A DNA stretch of 64,000 nucleotides, taken from positions 375,838-439,837 of the forward strand of contig JABCZL010000001.1 of the NCBI GenBank assembly GCA_013289685.1, given 5' to 3'. Shown here piece by piece: positions 1 through 8,675 of this stretch. Each line of letters starts with the position of its first letter. Position 1 is the stretch's first letter. Source of the DNA: Acidobacteriota bacterium. Its GTDB lineage: Bacteria > Acidobacteriota > Terriglobia > Terriglobales > Acidobacteriaceae. The notes beneath the pieces are model-generated. The model ran no database searches. It saw only the letters and a program-made list of their open reading frames with translations, and was not told the DNA's origin. A program made the position numbers and the translations under genes.

Positions 1-853
1 TGCCGGGATCGACAAGCAACCGCAAGACAACAAATTGACCTGCCTGGCAGACAGGAAGAAGCTGCCCATCGATCGGCGCCAGAACGAAGGAAGTCACGCT
101 ATCGCTTTCCTTATAGATGCGCGCGACTCGCATCTGTCTAAATCCGGGCCATGCCGGAGGTTGTTCCTCATTCGCGAGTCCCGGATTCCCCGCCTTAGTT
201 TTGGAGCTCAACTCTTGTTCGAGCATTGCCTGGAACGAACTCTGCCAACCCTCGCTGAGGGCAGGAATCTGTAGCGCGCGTTGCAGTTGTTCGGGAGAAT
301 GTCCTGGCAAATACAGGAGGGCGTCAACGTCGGCCACACTGATTCGCTCTGGACCGTCGGCAAACTTTACAATGTCGTCGCCCGCGCCAACTTCTCCTTC
401 CTGCAACACACGAAAGTAGAATCCTGGTCTGTGATGTTCTACGAGCAGGGCTGGCATGCGAGGTTCATTCATGCGAATGCCGACGCGGTAACACGTCACG
501 CGTGGCTGCGTTACTTCAAATTCAGCGTTACCTATGCGGTATCGATCGCCGATGCAGACCTCGTTATCAGGAAGTCCCTCGACCGTGAAGTTCTCTCCGA
601 ACTGGCCGAAAGTAAAATCGTTGCGACCCAGAAAACGCTCCCAGTAGTGGTAAGAATCCATCTGGTAGACGAATACGGCGCGGTGCTCCCCACCGTGACC
701 GGCGAGATCGGCTTGCGCATCACCATCGATATCGAGTTTGCGCACCATTCGCCGTCCCGTAGCCGGAGATTTCCAGACTGACGTTCGGACCGTTTTGCCG
801 TTCCATGTCACGTCGCGCGGAAGGCCGACATTTACTGAAAGCAATCGGGGCAT
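1..853 (-). CDS. MOSC domain / ferredoxin-reductase-like protein (3' end outside window)
   Basis: Reading the minus strand from the ATG at 853 gives an open frame of 284 residues that runs off the left edge. The first 215 or so residues are a YiiM-type MOSC domain, with GHGGEHRAVFVYQ, an FGENFTVEGL stretch and the conserved Cys in VTQPRVTCYRVGIR. After a linker, a flavin-reductase barrel begins (SVTSFVLAP, then QAGQFVVLRL). Known relatives fuse MOSC to an FAD/2Fe-2S oxidoreductase and are thought to handle molybdenum-cofactor sulfur or reduce N-hydroxylated compounds. The iron-sulfur part would lie outside the window. It is the last visible gene of a leftward unit, 47 bp after the SDR gene. 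The domains are clear; the substrate is unknown. Confidence 0.85.
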   Translation of the reverse strand, partial: MPRLLSVNVGLPRDVTWNGKTVRTSVWKSPATGRRMVRKLDIDGDAQADLAGHGGEHRAVFVYQMDSYHYWERFLGRNDFTFGQFGENFTVEGLPDNEVCIGDRYRIGNAEFEVTQPRVTCYRVGIRMNEPRMPALLVEHHRPGFYFRVLQEGEVGAGDDIVKFADGPERISVADVDALLYLPGHSPEQLQRALQIPALSEGWQSSFQAMLEQELSSKTKAGNPGLANEEQPPAWPGFRQMRVARIYKESDSVTSFVLAPIDGQLLPVCQAGQFVVLRLLVDPG

Positions 854-900
854 GCTTACCTCGTCGAGGTCCAGCGTGTGGTTAGAGTCCTTTATATTTT

Positions 901-1611
901 TTACCAGCGACGAGCGGGAGCGGCACCATCCACGTGGAGAACCTCTCCGCTCACATGACCTGCCTGTGCCAAGTAAAGTACGGCATCGACAACATCCTTT
1001 ACCGTCGCCTTTTTCATAGCCGGCTGCAGTGTCGAATCGTTGGGATCATTGCGGTGCATTGGTGTATCCACAACGCCGGGGGCTACAGCATTGAAGCGGA
1101 TGCCATCTTTTGCATACTCGATTGCGAGATTCTTGGTCGCTGAATTCAACCCACCCTTCGTAATCATCGAAATGGAGCCATTTTCGCCGGCGATTGGACG
1201 ATCGGCAAGTGCCGCAGTGATGGTCACAACGCATCCCGATTTTTGTTTCAGCATCTCTTTTACAGTGCGCTGAGTGATGTAGAAGAATCCGAGGAGATTA
1301 GTGGAGACAAGGGCGTCGAAGTCCTCGGCAGTGAAGTCAGTGAAAGGCTTGTTTAGGAAGATGCCAGCGTTATTCACCAAAACATCGATGGTTCCGAAGT
1401 TGTTGATCGCTGCCTCGACCGCCTGGACAGCCGTTTCCTGCTTGCCGATATCCCCATCGAGCAGAACCAGACTGCCTGATGTGGTCAACTTTCGATTGGC
1501 ATCACGAGAGGTTGCGACGACGTTATAACCGTCTCTGAGAAACCCCTCGACTAAACCCGTACCGATACCGCCCGCCGCTCCGGTTATGATCGCTGTTTTC
1601 TTGCCCGACAT
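901..1611 (-). CDS. SDR-family oxidoreductase with degenerate active site
   Basis: A 236-residue short-chain dehydrogenase. The Rossmann glycine motif TGAAGGIG (residues 10-17), the NNAG motif (80-83), and the downstream VAPGVVDTPM loop are intact, so NAD(P)H binding is expected. The usual YxxxK is SMITK (148-152): the catalytic Tyr is Ser, Lys152 remains, and no Ser sits at the usual position about 13 residues upstream. A group of SDRs with ITKGG at this position exists, so this may be a subfamily trait and not a fresh mutation. It lies between a small hypothetical gene and the MOSC protein in a leftward unit. Substrate unknown; classical SDR chemistry is doubtful. Confidence 0.88.
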   Translation of the reverse strand: MSGKKTAIITGAAGGIGTGLVEGFLRDGYNVVATSRDANRKLTTSGSLVLLDGDIGKQETAVQAVEAAINNFGTIDVLVNNAGIFLNKPFTDFTAEDFDALVSTNLLGFFYITQRTVKEMLKQKSGCVVTITAALADRPIAGENGSISMITKGGLNSATKNLAIEYAKDGIRFNAVAPGVVDTPMHRNDPNDSTLQPAMKKATVKDVVDAVLYLAQAGHVSGEVLHVDGAAPARRW

Positions 1612-1677
1612 AAATAACCTCTCCTTAAAGGTCCGAACTCAATACGCAACTGGGTCACCGGCCCTCTCAAAGCGACT

Positions 1678-2007
1678 TCATCCCGCCCGACGCGCCGCGA
1701 TCCCCTCGCGTAAGAACCGACGAACACTTGCACCAACGCGGCGATCTGATGTGCGATGCTGCGCGAAGGCTAGCCGATTTGCCAATCTTGTCGAGGCCGC
1801 GATCGTGACTGCCCGCCAATTTCGCCATGTAGATCGAGGCGGGCGATCCAGTAGTTCTGACTCGTCGAGCCAGTCTTCTGTCGAAAGCCTCGCCTGCTCT
1901 GGACCGAACAATTCCGTCACCGCACGGATGAACGCCGATAACTCGCGCTCCGCCATGTTGATCTGGTCTTCGCAAGTCGAATTGCAAAACGATTCTTCCT
2001 TGTCCAT
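1678..2007 (-). CDS. Small conserved-looking hypothetical protein
   Basis: A 109-residue frame starting with ATG at 2007 behind a GGGGAG ribosome site. The first 75 residues look like a folded helical protein (AERELSAFIRAVTELFGPEQA, then DWLDESELLDRPP and TWRNWRAVTIAASTRLANRL). The last 30 residues are Arg-rich. No family function is recognised. It lies between the epoxide hydrolase and SDR genes in the same direction with short gaps, which fits membership of the leftward unit. A competing frame at 1667-1987 lacks these features and has no ribosome site. Confidence 0.55.
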   Translation of the reverse strand: MDKEESFCNSTCEDQINMAERELSAFIRAVTELFGPEQARLSTEDWLDESELLDRPPRSTWRNWRAVTIAASTRLANRLAFAQHRTSDRRVGASVRRFLREGIAARRAG

Positions 2008-2102
2008 GTGATCTCCCCTTATTTAGGGTGCAACAGGAGAGCCTCTATTCTCGAAGCTCTCCTGCTGCTTTCCAAACAATTAGCCAGCTTCAGCGAAGAT
2101 CA

Positions 2103-3356
2103 TCATGCTGCCTCTTTCGCCCTGCCTGACCGCAGCGATCGGAAGCCCGCGCGAACTTCTTCCGAAAGAAGTTGGGGCTGCTCGAAGGCCGCGAAGTGTC
2201 CGCCTTTGTCGAGCTTGTTGTAATGGATGAGTTTGGGATACGCCCGCTCTGTCCAGCTCCGCGGGGCGGGATAGAGTTCGTCAGGAAAAACGCTCACGGC
2301 AACCGGGATGGAGACGCCTTTGGCATTGAAATACCCGAGTTTGCCCCAATTCTCCCAATAGAGTCGGGCGCCGGAGAGCGCCGTGTTCGTCAACCAGGCG
2401 ATCGTGATGTTGTCGAGGACGTCGTCGCGCGTGAGGCCTTCGGATTTTCCCTCAAAGACGCGTGTGATCAGCTCGTAGCTGCGCGCGTCGTGATCGAGGA
2501 AGTAAGCCGCCAGGCCGACGGGTGAGTCCGCGATTCCGTACAACGTCTGCGGTCGAAGCCCCATCTGGTACCCGTAGGCGATTCCCTTTTGATAGACGAA
2601 CTGCAAACGCTCGTAAGCGACCTTCTCATCGGCTGACAGACCCGATGGCGCCGGTGCTCCGGAAGCAGCCGCTTTATCAACGTCGGCTGGAAAGATGCCA
2701 GGCATGTTGGTGTGAATGCCGAGCAACTCCGGAGGCGCATCCAAACCCATTTGGTCGACGACGACCGCGCCCCAATCGCCGCCTTGCGCCACGAATTTCG
2801 CGTACCCCAGGCGCTTCATCAGCACGACCCAGGCACGCGCGATGTGGGCAACATCCCATCCGGTTGTGGTCGGTTTGCCTGAGTAGCCGTAGCCCGGCAT
2901 GGACGGAATCACCAGGTGGAACGCATCGGATGCGCTGCCGCCATGCGCCGTTGGATTGGTGAGCGGATCGATGATCTTCATCTGTTCGATGATCGAGCCG
3001 GGCCATCCGTGCGTAACGATCAGCGGCAACGCATTTTCGTGTTTTGAACGGACATGAAGAAAATGAATGTCGAGGCCATCGATCTCGGTGAGGAACTGCG
3101 GCAGAGAGTTCAGTTTTGCCTCGATTTTGCGCCAGTCATATTCTGTCGCCCAATAGCGCGCGAGTGCCTGAGTGGTCGCCAGTTGCACGCCTTGCGTCGC
3201 ATCCGTGACAGTCTCCCGCTCCGGCCACTTCGTAGCGTTGATGCGCCTGCGTAGTTCGGTCAAGTCCGCCTCTGGAACATTGACATGAAACGGACGAATT
3301 GCATTCTTGTCATCTGCCTGCTTGCCGAATGGTTGTGCGGTACTGGTTTGGGTCAT
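2103..3356 (-). CDS. Epoxide hydrolase (EHN domain, alpha/beta hydrolase)
   Basis: A 417-residue protein with the N-terminal EHN domain (PFHVNVPEADLTELRRRINATKWPE, residues about 22-47) followed by an alpha/beta-hydrolase fold. The oxyanion motif HGWPG is at 116-120. The nucleophile elbow GGDWGAVV places the nucleophilic Asp at 194, and KGGHFAAFEQP near the C-terminus carries the catalytic His. This is the microsomal/juvenile-hormone epoxide hydrolase type, which converts epoxides to diols through a covalent ester. Length and motif order are normal. A strong ribosome site (AGGAGGACACC) precedes the ATG. The upstream neighbour is the truncated DJ-1 gene, and the unit probably starts from the operator at 3813. 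The natural epoxide is not known. Confidence 0.9.
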   Translation of the reverse strand: MTQTSTAQPFGKQADDKNAIRPFHVNVPEADLTELRRRINATKWPERETVTDATQGVQLATTQALARYWATEYDWRKIEAKLNSLPQFLTEIDGLDIHFLHVRSKHENALPLIVTHGWPGSIIEQMKIIDPLTNPTAHGGSASDAFHLVIPSMPGYGYSGKPTTTGWDVAHIARAWVVLMKRLGYAKFVAQGGDWGAVVVDQMGLDAPPELLGIHTNMPGIFPADVDKAAASGAPAPSGLSADEKVAYERLQFVYQKGIAYGYQMGLRPQTLYGIADSPVGLAAYFLDHDARSYELITRVFEGKSEGLTRDDVLDNITIAWLTNTALSGARLYWENWGKLGYFNAKGVSIPVAVSVFPDELYPAPRSWTERAYPKLIHYNKLDKGGHFAAFEQPQLLSEEVRAGFRSLRSGRAKEAA

Positions 3357-3479
3357 GGTGTCCTCCTTTTGTTAGGTTGTTAGGATTTGGTTCGTGCTGC
3401 AGTTGATTTGCGTGCTGTCATCACCGGCCTAACCGACACCGGGGACAATCCGATGCCGGCATCGATCGAAATAGGGAAC

Positions 3480-3725
3480 CTAAGCGGCTTTCGTTGCCGC
3501 GAGTAAGTTGATAACGTTCTGCGCCGCGACGGTCGAAGACGCGGGATTCTGTCCGGTAATGAGACGGCCATCAACCACTGAAAACGGCTGCCAGTCGGCT
3601 TTCTCCTCAAAGATGGCCCCCAGCCGCATCAACTCATCCTCGACGAGAAATGGGACAACGTGGGTGACGTGCATCTCTTCCTCCTCACCATTCGTGAAAC
3701 CGGTTAGCCCCATTAGTGTTTTCAT
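3480..3725 (-). pseudogene. Truncated DJ-1/PfpI-family protein (C-terminal half only)
   Basis: An 81-residue open frame that matches only the C-terminal third of DJ-1/PfpI proteins: GFTNGEEEE, VVPFLVEDELMRLGAIFEE, and the family signature DGRLITGQNPASS near the end. The N-terminal Rossmann part and the nucleophile-elbow Cys are missing, so no glyoxalase, chaperone or protease activity is expected. A good ribosome site (AAGGGGAAAGG) and the ATG at 3725 are intact, and an operator copy lies 88 bp upstream. No missing N-terminal sequence was found in any frame up to the operator. The likely history is an internal deletion that joined the first few codons to the C-terminal half. Confidence 0.75.
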
Positions 3726-3812
3726 GTCCTTTCCCCTTGATTTCCTGGTTGCGCGTATTCCGATTGAATTCGATCACCCGCGAGTCATCAGAACAGAAGC
3801 TTGGGAACCGCA

Positions 3813-3848
3813 CAATTGGACGATGGTATCGGCGATACTTTGGTATAC
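3813..3848 (-). promoter_or_regulatory. Operator copy A of a five-copy 36-bp element
   Basis: Read on the minus strand, this has three GATAC/GTATC half-sites (GTATACCAAAGTATCG, then C, then CGATACC) followed by ATCGTCCAATTG. The CAATTG end points to the truncated DJ-1 gene, whose ATG is 88 bp away. A weak -10-like CTGATG lies 21 bp beyond CAATTG at 3786-3791. The response regulator gene starts 224 bp away on the other side, so the site could also affect that promoter. Four other copies head neighbouring units. Confidence 0.75.
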
Positions 3849-4072
3849 GGTATGGGTTGGATACAGTGTTGACGGGCTCTGACAAGGAACTAACGTCTGA
3901 TTTCAATGGCTTTCCGCTGATCGCGCAAGAATTGCGCAGCGCGACCTCGCTTGATTTCCATCGGACTGTCGTTTTAGAATTCCGTCAGCGGTGGGGCGTC
4001 ACTAGTCGATTGTGTGCGGGAAAACACGAACTCAGTGCGCGCGCACTCGGCCATGAAATGGGGTGACCGCCC

Positions 4073-4708
4073 ATGTTGCATCTCACACCAATCGTCTTCG
4101 TTGTCGACGACGACGTCTCTGTGCGCGAGTCGCTGGAATTGTTGCTCCGATGTGAAGGCTGGCGGCCAGAGACTTTCGCGTCCGCGCAAGAATTCCTCGA
4201 CTACCCACGAGTTCATATTCCGAACTGCCTCGTGCTTGACGTTTCTCTTCCGGGTCTTAGCGGGCTAGACCTCCAAAGGCTTGTCGCCGGCGAACGGACG
4301 GATATGCCGATCATTTTCATCACGGGCCACGGCGACGTGCCCATGACGGTCCAGGCCATGAAGGCGGGGGCTGTCGAATTCTTGACGAAACCCTTCAGCG
4401 ATGACGTGTTGTTGAGTGCCATTCGGTCAGCCCTTGAACGCAGCCACGCTGCGCTCGGTCAAGAGGCTGAGATGCGGGTGCTCCGGGACCGTTACGCGTC
4501 GCTTACCCAGCGCGAGCGGCAGGTTATGGGGTTGGTGGTTTCCGGCCTGTTGAATAAACAAGTCGGTGGGGAGCTCGGTATCAGTGAGATCACGGTGAAG
4601 GCTCACCGAGGCAAAGTGATGCAGAAGATGAAGGCCGACTCTCTTGCCGAACTGGTGAAAATGGCCGCGAGGCTCCGCCCCGCACCCGCAGCGATTACGG
4701 CGGCGTAA
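4073..4708 (+). CDS. FixJ/NodW-like response regulator, receiver plus LuxR-type HTH
   Basis: A 211-residue transcription regulator. The receiver domain (residues 5-120) has the acidic pocket DDD at 12-14, phospho-acceptor Asp56 (VLDVSLPG), Thr84 (FITGHGD) and Lys106 (LTKPF). The PMTVQAMKAGAVEFLTKPF stretch is typical of FixJ/TodT/StyR regulators. The LuxR/GerE HTH covers about 143-200 (LTQRERQVMGLVVSGLLNKQVG, then ISEITVKAHRGKVMQKM). It should bind DNA as a phosphorylation-driven dimer. It is followed 109 bp downstream by a PAS kinase and then by a stand-alone receiver, so the three probably form one signalling unit. It is the best candidate to bind the five operator copies found only around this locus; that link is an inference. 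Confidence 0.93.
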   Translation: MLHLTPIVFVVDDDVSVRESLELLLRCEGWRPETFASAQEFLDYPRVHIPNCLVLDVSLPGLSGLDLQRLVAGERTDMPIIFITGHGDVPMTVQAMKAGAVEFLTKPFSDDVLLSAIRSALERSHAALGQEAEMRVLRDRYASLTQRERQVMGLVVSGLLNKQVGGELGISEITVKAHRGKVMQKMKADSLAELVKMAARLRPAPAAITAA

Positions 4709-4817
4709 CGGCCATATTCGCGGTCGTAAGGATTCGTGAAGACGCGGAGCTCGCAGACGCCGCAACTCGTTTACACCGAATCGAATGTCATGGTTGGCTG
4801 TCCATCGAGGTGAAAGC

Positions 4818-7415
4818 ATGAGCGGGTATGGCAAATCGACGAATGACGTTCCTCTCGAAGGGTCAATTCCGACTGGCACGGCTCCTCTGGAGTCGATCCT
4901 ATGCACGGAGGAGTTGCAGCGCCGCCCATCGCGTCCACCCGATTATGAAAAGGAGAACCGCGCGCTCGTGAAATTGGTGAGCGCGCTGGCGGACTCCCCG
5001 GGTACCATCTTTCAAACACTCGCTGAAACGATTCAGGATATTACCCAGTGTGACTCCGCTGGCCTGAGTCTGTTGACGAAAGACGGCAAGAAACCGCATG
5101 TTGAGGGACAAAGATTCTATTGGCCAGCCATTTGCGGAATGTGGAATCCCCACGTCGGCGGTGGGACCCCGCGCAACTTCGGCCCTTGCGGAGACGTGCT
5201 CGATCAGAATCGCACCCTCCTGTTCACCCATTTCGAGCGGCGTTATCCCTATTTGATGCCCGTCAGTCCGACTGCCGAAGAATGCCTGCTGGTCCCGTTT
5301 TACGTCGACGGCAAGGCGGTGGGAACCATATGGGGAATCATGCACAGCGAGCGCCGCAAATTTGACGCAGAGGATGACCGGGTCATGGCCTCTCTGGGGA
5401 AATTTGCGTCCTCAGCGTATCAGTCATGGATGCACATAGAAGATCTCGAAATCCAGGTGGCGAAGCGGGAGAAGGCGGAGGCAGAAGTCCGTGACCTGGC
5501 AAGTGGGTTGGAAGCTAAGATCCGGCGTCTGGTCGAGGCCAACGTTGTGGGGATTGTGATGTGGAATCTCGAGGGCACAATCACCGGGGCCAATGAAGCA
5601 TTTCTCCACACGGTGCAATACGACCGGGAAGACCTCGCCGCCGGTCGAGTCCGCTGGAAGGACCTCACGCCCCCCGAGTGGTCCGACCGCGACGAACGGG
5701 CGATAGGTCAGCTAAAAGCAACCGGCATCTTCCAACCCTTCGAGAAGGAGTTTTTCCGGAAAGACGGTGGCCGTGTGCCGATACTACTCGGCGGAGCGCT
5801 CTTCGAAGGCAGCGGCAACGAGGGGGTCGCTTTCGTGCTCGATTTGACCGAGCAAAAGCGACAAGAATCAGCCCGCGTCTACAGCGAAGAAAGGTATCGC
5901 GTTGTGGTCGAAACCGCAAGCGATGCGGTTGTGAACGTCGATGATAAAGGCTCAATCGTGTTTGCCAACCCTGCCACTGCGACAATTTTTGGTTACGACC
6001 CAGCCGAACTGGCGGGGAAACCCTTGACCCTCCTAATGCCTGAATACATGCGCGAACTCCACCAGACCGGGTTCAAACGCTACCTGGCTACCGGTCGACG
6101 GCATATGAATTGGCAAGGCACCGAACTGACCGCGCTTCGCAAGAATGGCGAGGAGTTTCCCGTAGAGGTCTCCTTCGGCGAAATAACCAGAGACGGTCAC
6201 AAGACATTTACGGGCTTTCTCCGGGATATCAGTAAAAGAAAGCAGGCGGAGCAGGCACTGCGGCGCAGCGAGGCATTCCTCGCGGAAGCTCAACATCTCA
6301 GTCACACAGGCAGCTTTTCCTGGCGTGTGGCGACCGGCGAAATCACGTGGTCTGAGCAACTCTATCGGATCTACGAGCTTGAGAACAGTGTGCCGGTCAC
6401 GCTCGATCTGATCCGTACTAGAGTCCATCCTGAAGACCTCACTTTGTACGAAAGAATGGTCGAAGAGGCACGAATCGGCGCCAGCGACTTTGAATGGCAA
6501 TACCGTTTGCTGATGCCTGACCATTCGATCAAGTACATGCATGCACTTGCTCGACCCACCCGCGATCAGGATGGTCAGCTGGAGTACATCGCAGCGGTTC
6601 AGGATGTCACGGCGCGCAGGCTTGCGGAAGAGGCACGCGACAAGGCTCGATCGGAACTTACACACGTGGCCAGGGTGACGACCCTTGGAACGCTGACGGC
6701 GTCTATCGCCCACGAACTCAACCAGCCGCTGTCCGGCATTGTCACGAACGCCAGCACCTGTCTGCGAATGCTGGCAGCCGATCCTCCAAACGTCGACGGC
6801 GCACGCGAAACTGCGCGGCGGACGATTCGCGATGCCAACCGGGCCTCCGAGATGATCACACGGTTGCGTGCGCTCTTTAGCAAGAAATCGGCCGTGATCC
6901 AATCAATGGACCTGAATGAGGCCATCCGAGAGGTAATTGCGCTGTCACTGAGCGAACTTCAGAAAAACCGCGTGATCCTGCGGCCCGAACTTGCCCACGA
7001 CCTCCCGCTGGTCACCGGCGATCGCGTCCAGCTCCAGCAGGTCATTTTGAATCTGCTTCGCAATGCTTCGGATGCCATGAGCACCATTGATGATCGTCCG
7101 AGGGATTTGCTGATTCGCACTGAACCAGAAGACAATGATCGGGTGCGCCTCAGCGTGAGCGATGTTGGAATCGGCTTCGAACCACAAGCTGCGGATAAGC
7201 TTTTCGAAGCCTTCTACACGACGAAGAATGAGGGTATGGGAATCGGATTGTCGGTCAGCCGTTCTATTGTCGAGCATCATCATGGCCGCCTCTGGGCGAC
7301 GCCAAATAATGGTCCGGGAGTTACGTTTTCGTTTTCTATCCCTTGTAGACCAGAGGGTTTGACGAGCGACGGTACTCGCGCCGGTCGCATTCCTTCCGTC
7401 TCCGATGCCGCATGA
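4818..7415 (+). CDS. GAF/PAS sensor histidine kinase
   Basis: An 865-residue soluble-looking kinase with no clear membrane segment. From the N-terminus it has a GAF domain (about 60-200), a short coiled coil (215-240), three PAS/PAC modules (about 240-610, with the joining sequences DLTEQKRQE, DISKRKQAE and DVTARRLAE), a HisKA domain with phospho-acceptor His632 (ASIAHELNQPLSG), and an HATPase with N box NLLRNASDAM and G boxes VGIGFE and GMGIGLSVSRSIVEHH. The architecture resembles cytoplasmic FixL/TodS/StyS-type kinases that sense small molecules or redox state. No heme-binding PAS motif is certain. The ATG at 4818 is preferred over 4785 because GAGGTG lies 6 bp upstream. Probable partners are the flanking regulators at 4073 and 7479. 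Confidence 0.92.
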   Translation: MSGYGKSTNDVPLEGSIPTGTAPLESILCTEELQRRPSRPPDYEKENRALVKLVSALADSPGTIFQTLAETIQDITQCDSAGLSLLTKDGKKPHVEGQRFYWPAICGMWNPHVGGGTPRNFGPCGDVLDQNRTLLFTHFERRYPYLMPVSPTAEECLLVPFYVDGKAVGTIWGIMHSERRKFDAEDDRVMASLGKFASSAYQSWMHIEDLEIQVAKREKAEAEVRDLASGLEAKIRRLVEANVVGIVMWNLEGTITGANEAFLHTVQYDREDLAAGRVRWKDLTPPEWSDRDERAIGQLKATGIFQPFEKEFFRKDGGRVPILLGGALFEGSGNEGVAFVLDLTEQKRQESARVYSEERYRVVVETASDAVVNVDDKGSIVFANPATATIFGYDPAELAGKPLTLLMPEYMRELHQTGFKRYLATGRRHMNWQGTELTALRKNGEEFPVEVSFGEITRDGHKTFTGFLRDISKRKQAEQALRRSEAFLAEAQHLSHTGSFSWRVATGEITWSEQLYRIYELENSVPVTLDLIRTRVHPEDLTLYERMVEEARIGASDFEWQYRLLMPDHSIKYMHALARPTRDQDGQLEYIAAVQDVTARRLAEEARDKARSELTHVARVTTLGTLTASIAHELNQPLSGIVTNASTCLRMLAADPPNVDGARETARRTIRDANRASEMITRLRALFSKKSAVIQSMDLNEAIREVIALSLSELQKNRVILRPELAHDLPLVTGDRVQLQQVILNLLRNASDAMSTIDDRPRDLLIRTEPEDNDRVRLSVSDVGIGFEPQAADKLFEAFYTTKNEGMGIGLSVSRSIVEHHHGRLWATPNNGPGVTFSFSIPCRPEGLTSDGTRAGRIPSVSDAA

Positions 7416-7478
7416 GATATCCATGCCGGTCACTCAGCCGCAACTGATCTCAGGCGGAAAAACCGATACCAAAGTCTA

Positions 7479-7910
7479 ATGGACGCCCTCCCACGCGAGG
7501 CGCATTCTTATGCTATGGAATTGCGCCAGGTAGGGCGTGCCGTGGATCGTCCACTGATATCAGTCGTTGATGATGATGAGTCCGTGCGCGAATCGCTGCC
7601 CGACCTCCTCGGCGAGTTCGGCTTTGCAGCCCGTACATTCTCATCCCCGGAAGAGTTCCTTGCGTCCGACTGCGTCGACCGGACCCGTTGCCTGATCCTC
7701 GACGTTGCCATGCCGGGAATGAGCGGGCCGGAGCTTCAGCGGGAACTTAAACTTCGCCGGCGAGAGATTCCCATTGTTTTCATAACCGCTCAACGAGAAG
7801 AGACTGTTCGGCCGCAAGTACTAGAACAAGGTGCAATAGAGTGCCTGTTCAAGCCATTCAGCGACACGGCCCTGCTTGATGCACTCAATGCCGCACTCCG
7901 AGTGCACTAA
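7479..7910 (+). CDS. Stand-alone receiver-domain protein
   Basis: A 143-residue single receiver: acidic residues DDD at 31-33, phospho-acceptor Asp75 (LILDVAMPG), Thr103 (FITAQ) and Lys125 (LFKPFSD). There is no output domain. It is closer to the FixJ receiver at 4073 than to CheY proteins. It follows the kinase by 63 bp in the same direction. Single receivers encoded beside a kinase often act as a phosphate sink or a competitor of the DNA-binding regulator; that role is inferred here. The start is uncertain: ATG 7479 has no clear ribosome site, and ATG 7515 (giving MELRQ) is possible. Confidence 0.85.
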   Translation: MDALPREAHSYAMELRQVGRAVDRPLISVVDDDESVRESLPDLLGEFGFAARTFSSPEEFLASDCVDRTRCLILDVAMPGMSGPELQRELKLRRREIPIVFITAQREETVRPQVLEQGAIECLFKPFSDTALLDALNAALRVH

Positions 7911-8013
7911 GCGAATCGGCCTCTGATACGCGCCGTACGATGGTGTCTGTTCGAGTCCCGTTGTTTAATCTGCCGTTTTGAGCCGCAATGTCAATTCAAC
8001 ACCTCATGGTCGC

Positions 8014-8049
8014 TAATACCAAGGTACCGCCAATACCATCGTCCAAGTG
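8014..8049 (+). promoter_or_regulatory. Operator copy B of the five-copy element
   Basis: The site reads AATACCAAGGTACCG, C, then CAATACC and ATCGTCCAAGTG on the plus strand, with two or three changes from the best copy. The CAAGTG end points to the DUF6582-like gene, 155 bp away. A -10-like TGTAAT lies 20 bp downstream at 8070-8075. A possible decayed further copy lies just upstream at 7924-7949 (GATACG, then ACGATGGTGTC), but it is too diverged to call. Confidence 0.72.
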
Positions 8050-8204
8050 ATTCGCCGGAGCACCTCGGGTGTAATCGCTCTATCGCAGCCGATTCGGTCG
8101 GACGAGCAGCATTTACAAAACGGGCTTGGCCGCACCGTTCGCCCATCCGGGCGGACACTGCGCTCGCCCTCGAGCCAATTATTTAAAGGAAGGATGGCAA
8201 AGAT

Positions 8205-8540
8205 ATGCCGGAAGCGACCTGGAAACCTCACGAGAAACACGGGCGGCTGACGACGCAGAGCGACTTACCCGACAGCGTCTACGCGTTTCCGAAGCAGCGT
8301 AAGGAACCACTGACCGACGCGCAACATGTGCGTAATGCAGTCGCGCGGTTCGATCAAGTTATCGACGTCTCCGACGCCGATCGTGCATTGGCGTTCGCGA
8401 ATATCGAGAAAGCGGCAACCTACTACGGCGTCAACCTCGAGGAAACGTCATGGCACGACCTGGGCATTCATCCTCAAAAGAATAGAAGAGAGGCTGCCGC
8501 CCAGGGCGCTGTGACGCGCGAACGCCGAGTGCGGAGCTAA
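8205..8540 (+). CDS. DUF6582-like small protein
   Basis: A 111-residue protein. HGRLTTQSDLPDSVYAFPKQRKEPLTDAQHV and RNAVARFDQVIDVSDADR followed by AATYYGV resemble a small family often annotated DUF6582, found in phages and many bacteria and lacking an assigned function. The last 25 residues are Arg/Ala-rich and probably disordered. It is the first gene after operator copy B, and a quinone oxidoreductase follows in the same direction. An AAGGAAGG ribosome site lies 11 bp before the ATG. The family name is from memory of the motif and should be taken as tentative. Confidence 0.6.
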   Translation: MPEATWKPHEKHGRLTTQSDLPDSVYAFPKQRKEPLTDAQHVRNAVARFDQVIDVSDADRALAFANIEKAATYYGVNLEETSWHDLGIHPQKNRREAAAQGAVTRERRVRS

Positions 8541-8675
8541 GAATCCACTGGTCAGAGAGTCGGCCGACAGATGAAGTAATGGCAAAAGTGAAGTGAAATC
8601 TCGATCAACCAAAACTGAGGTGGGATCGTACTGTTTGTGGAACCTCACCTCACGCTACTCGCGAAGGAGATGAAT

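Noticed and set aside
7924-7949. Sixth copy of the operator just after the receiver gene
   Set aside because: Only GATAC and ACGATGGT-like fragments match, with wrong spacing.
8013-8240. 75-codon minus-strand frame ending in the operator B sequence
   Set aside because: No ribosome site, and its C-terminus is merely the translated operator.
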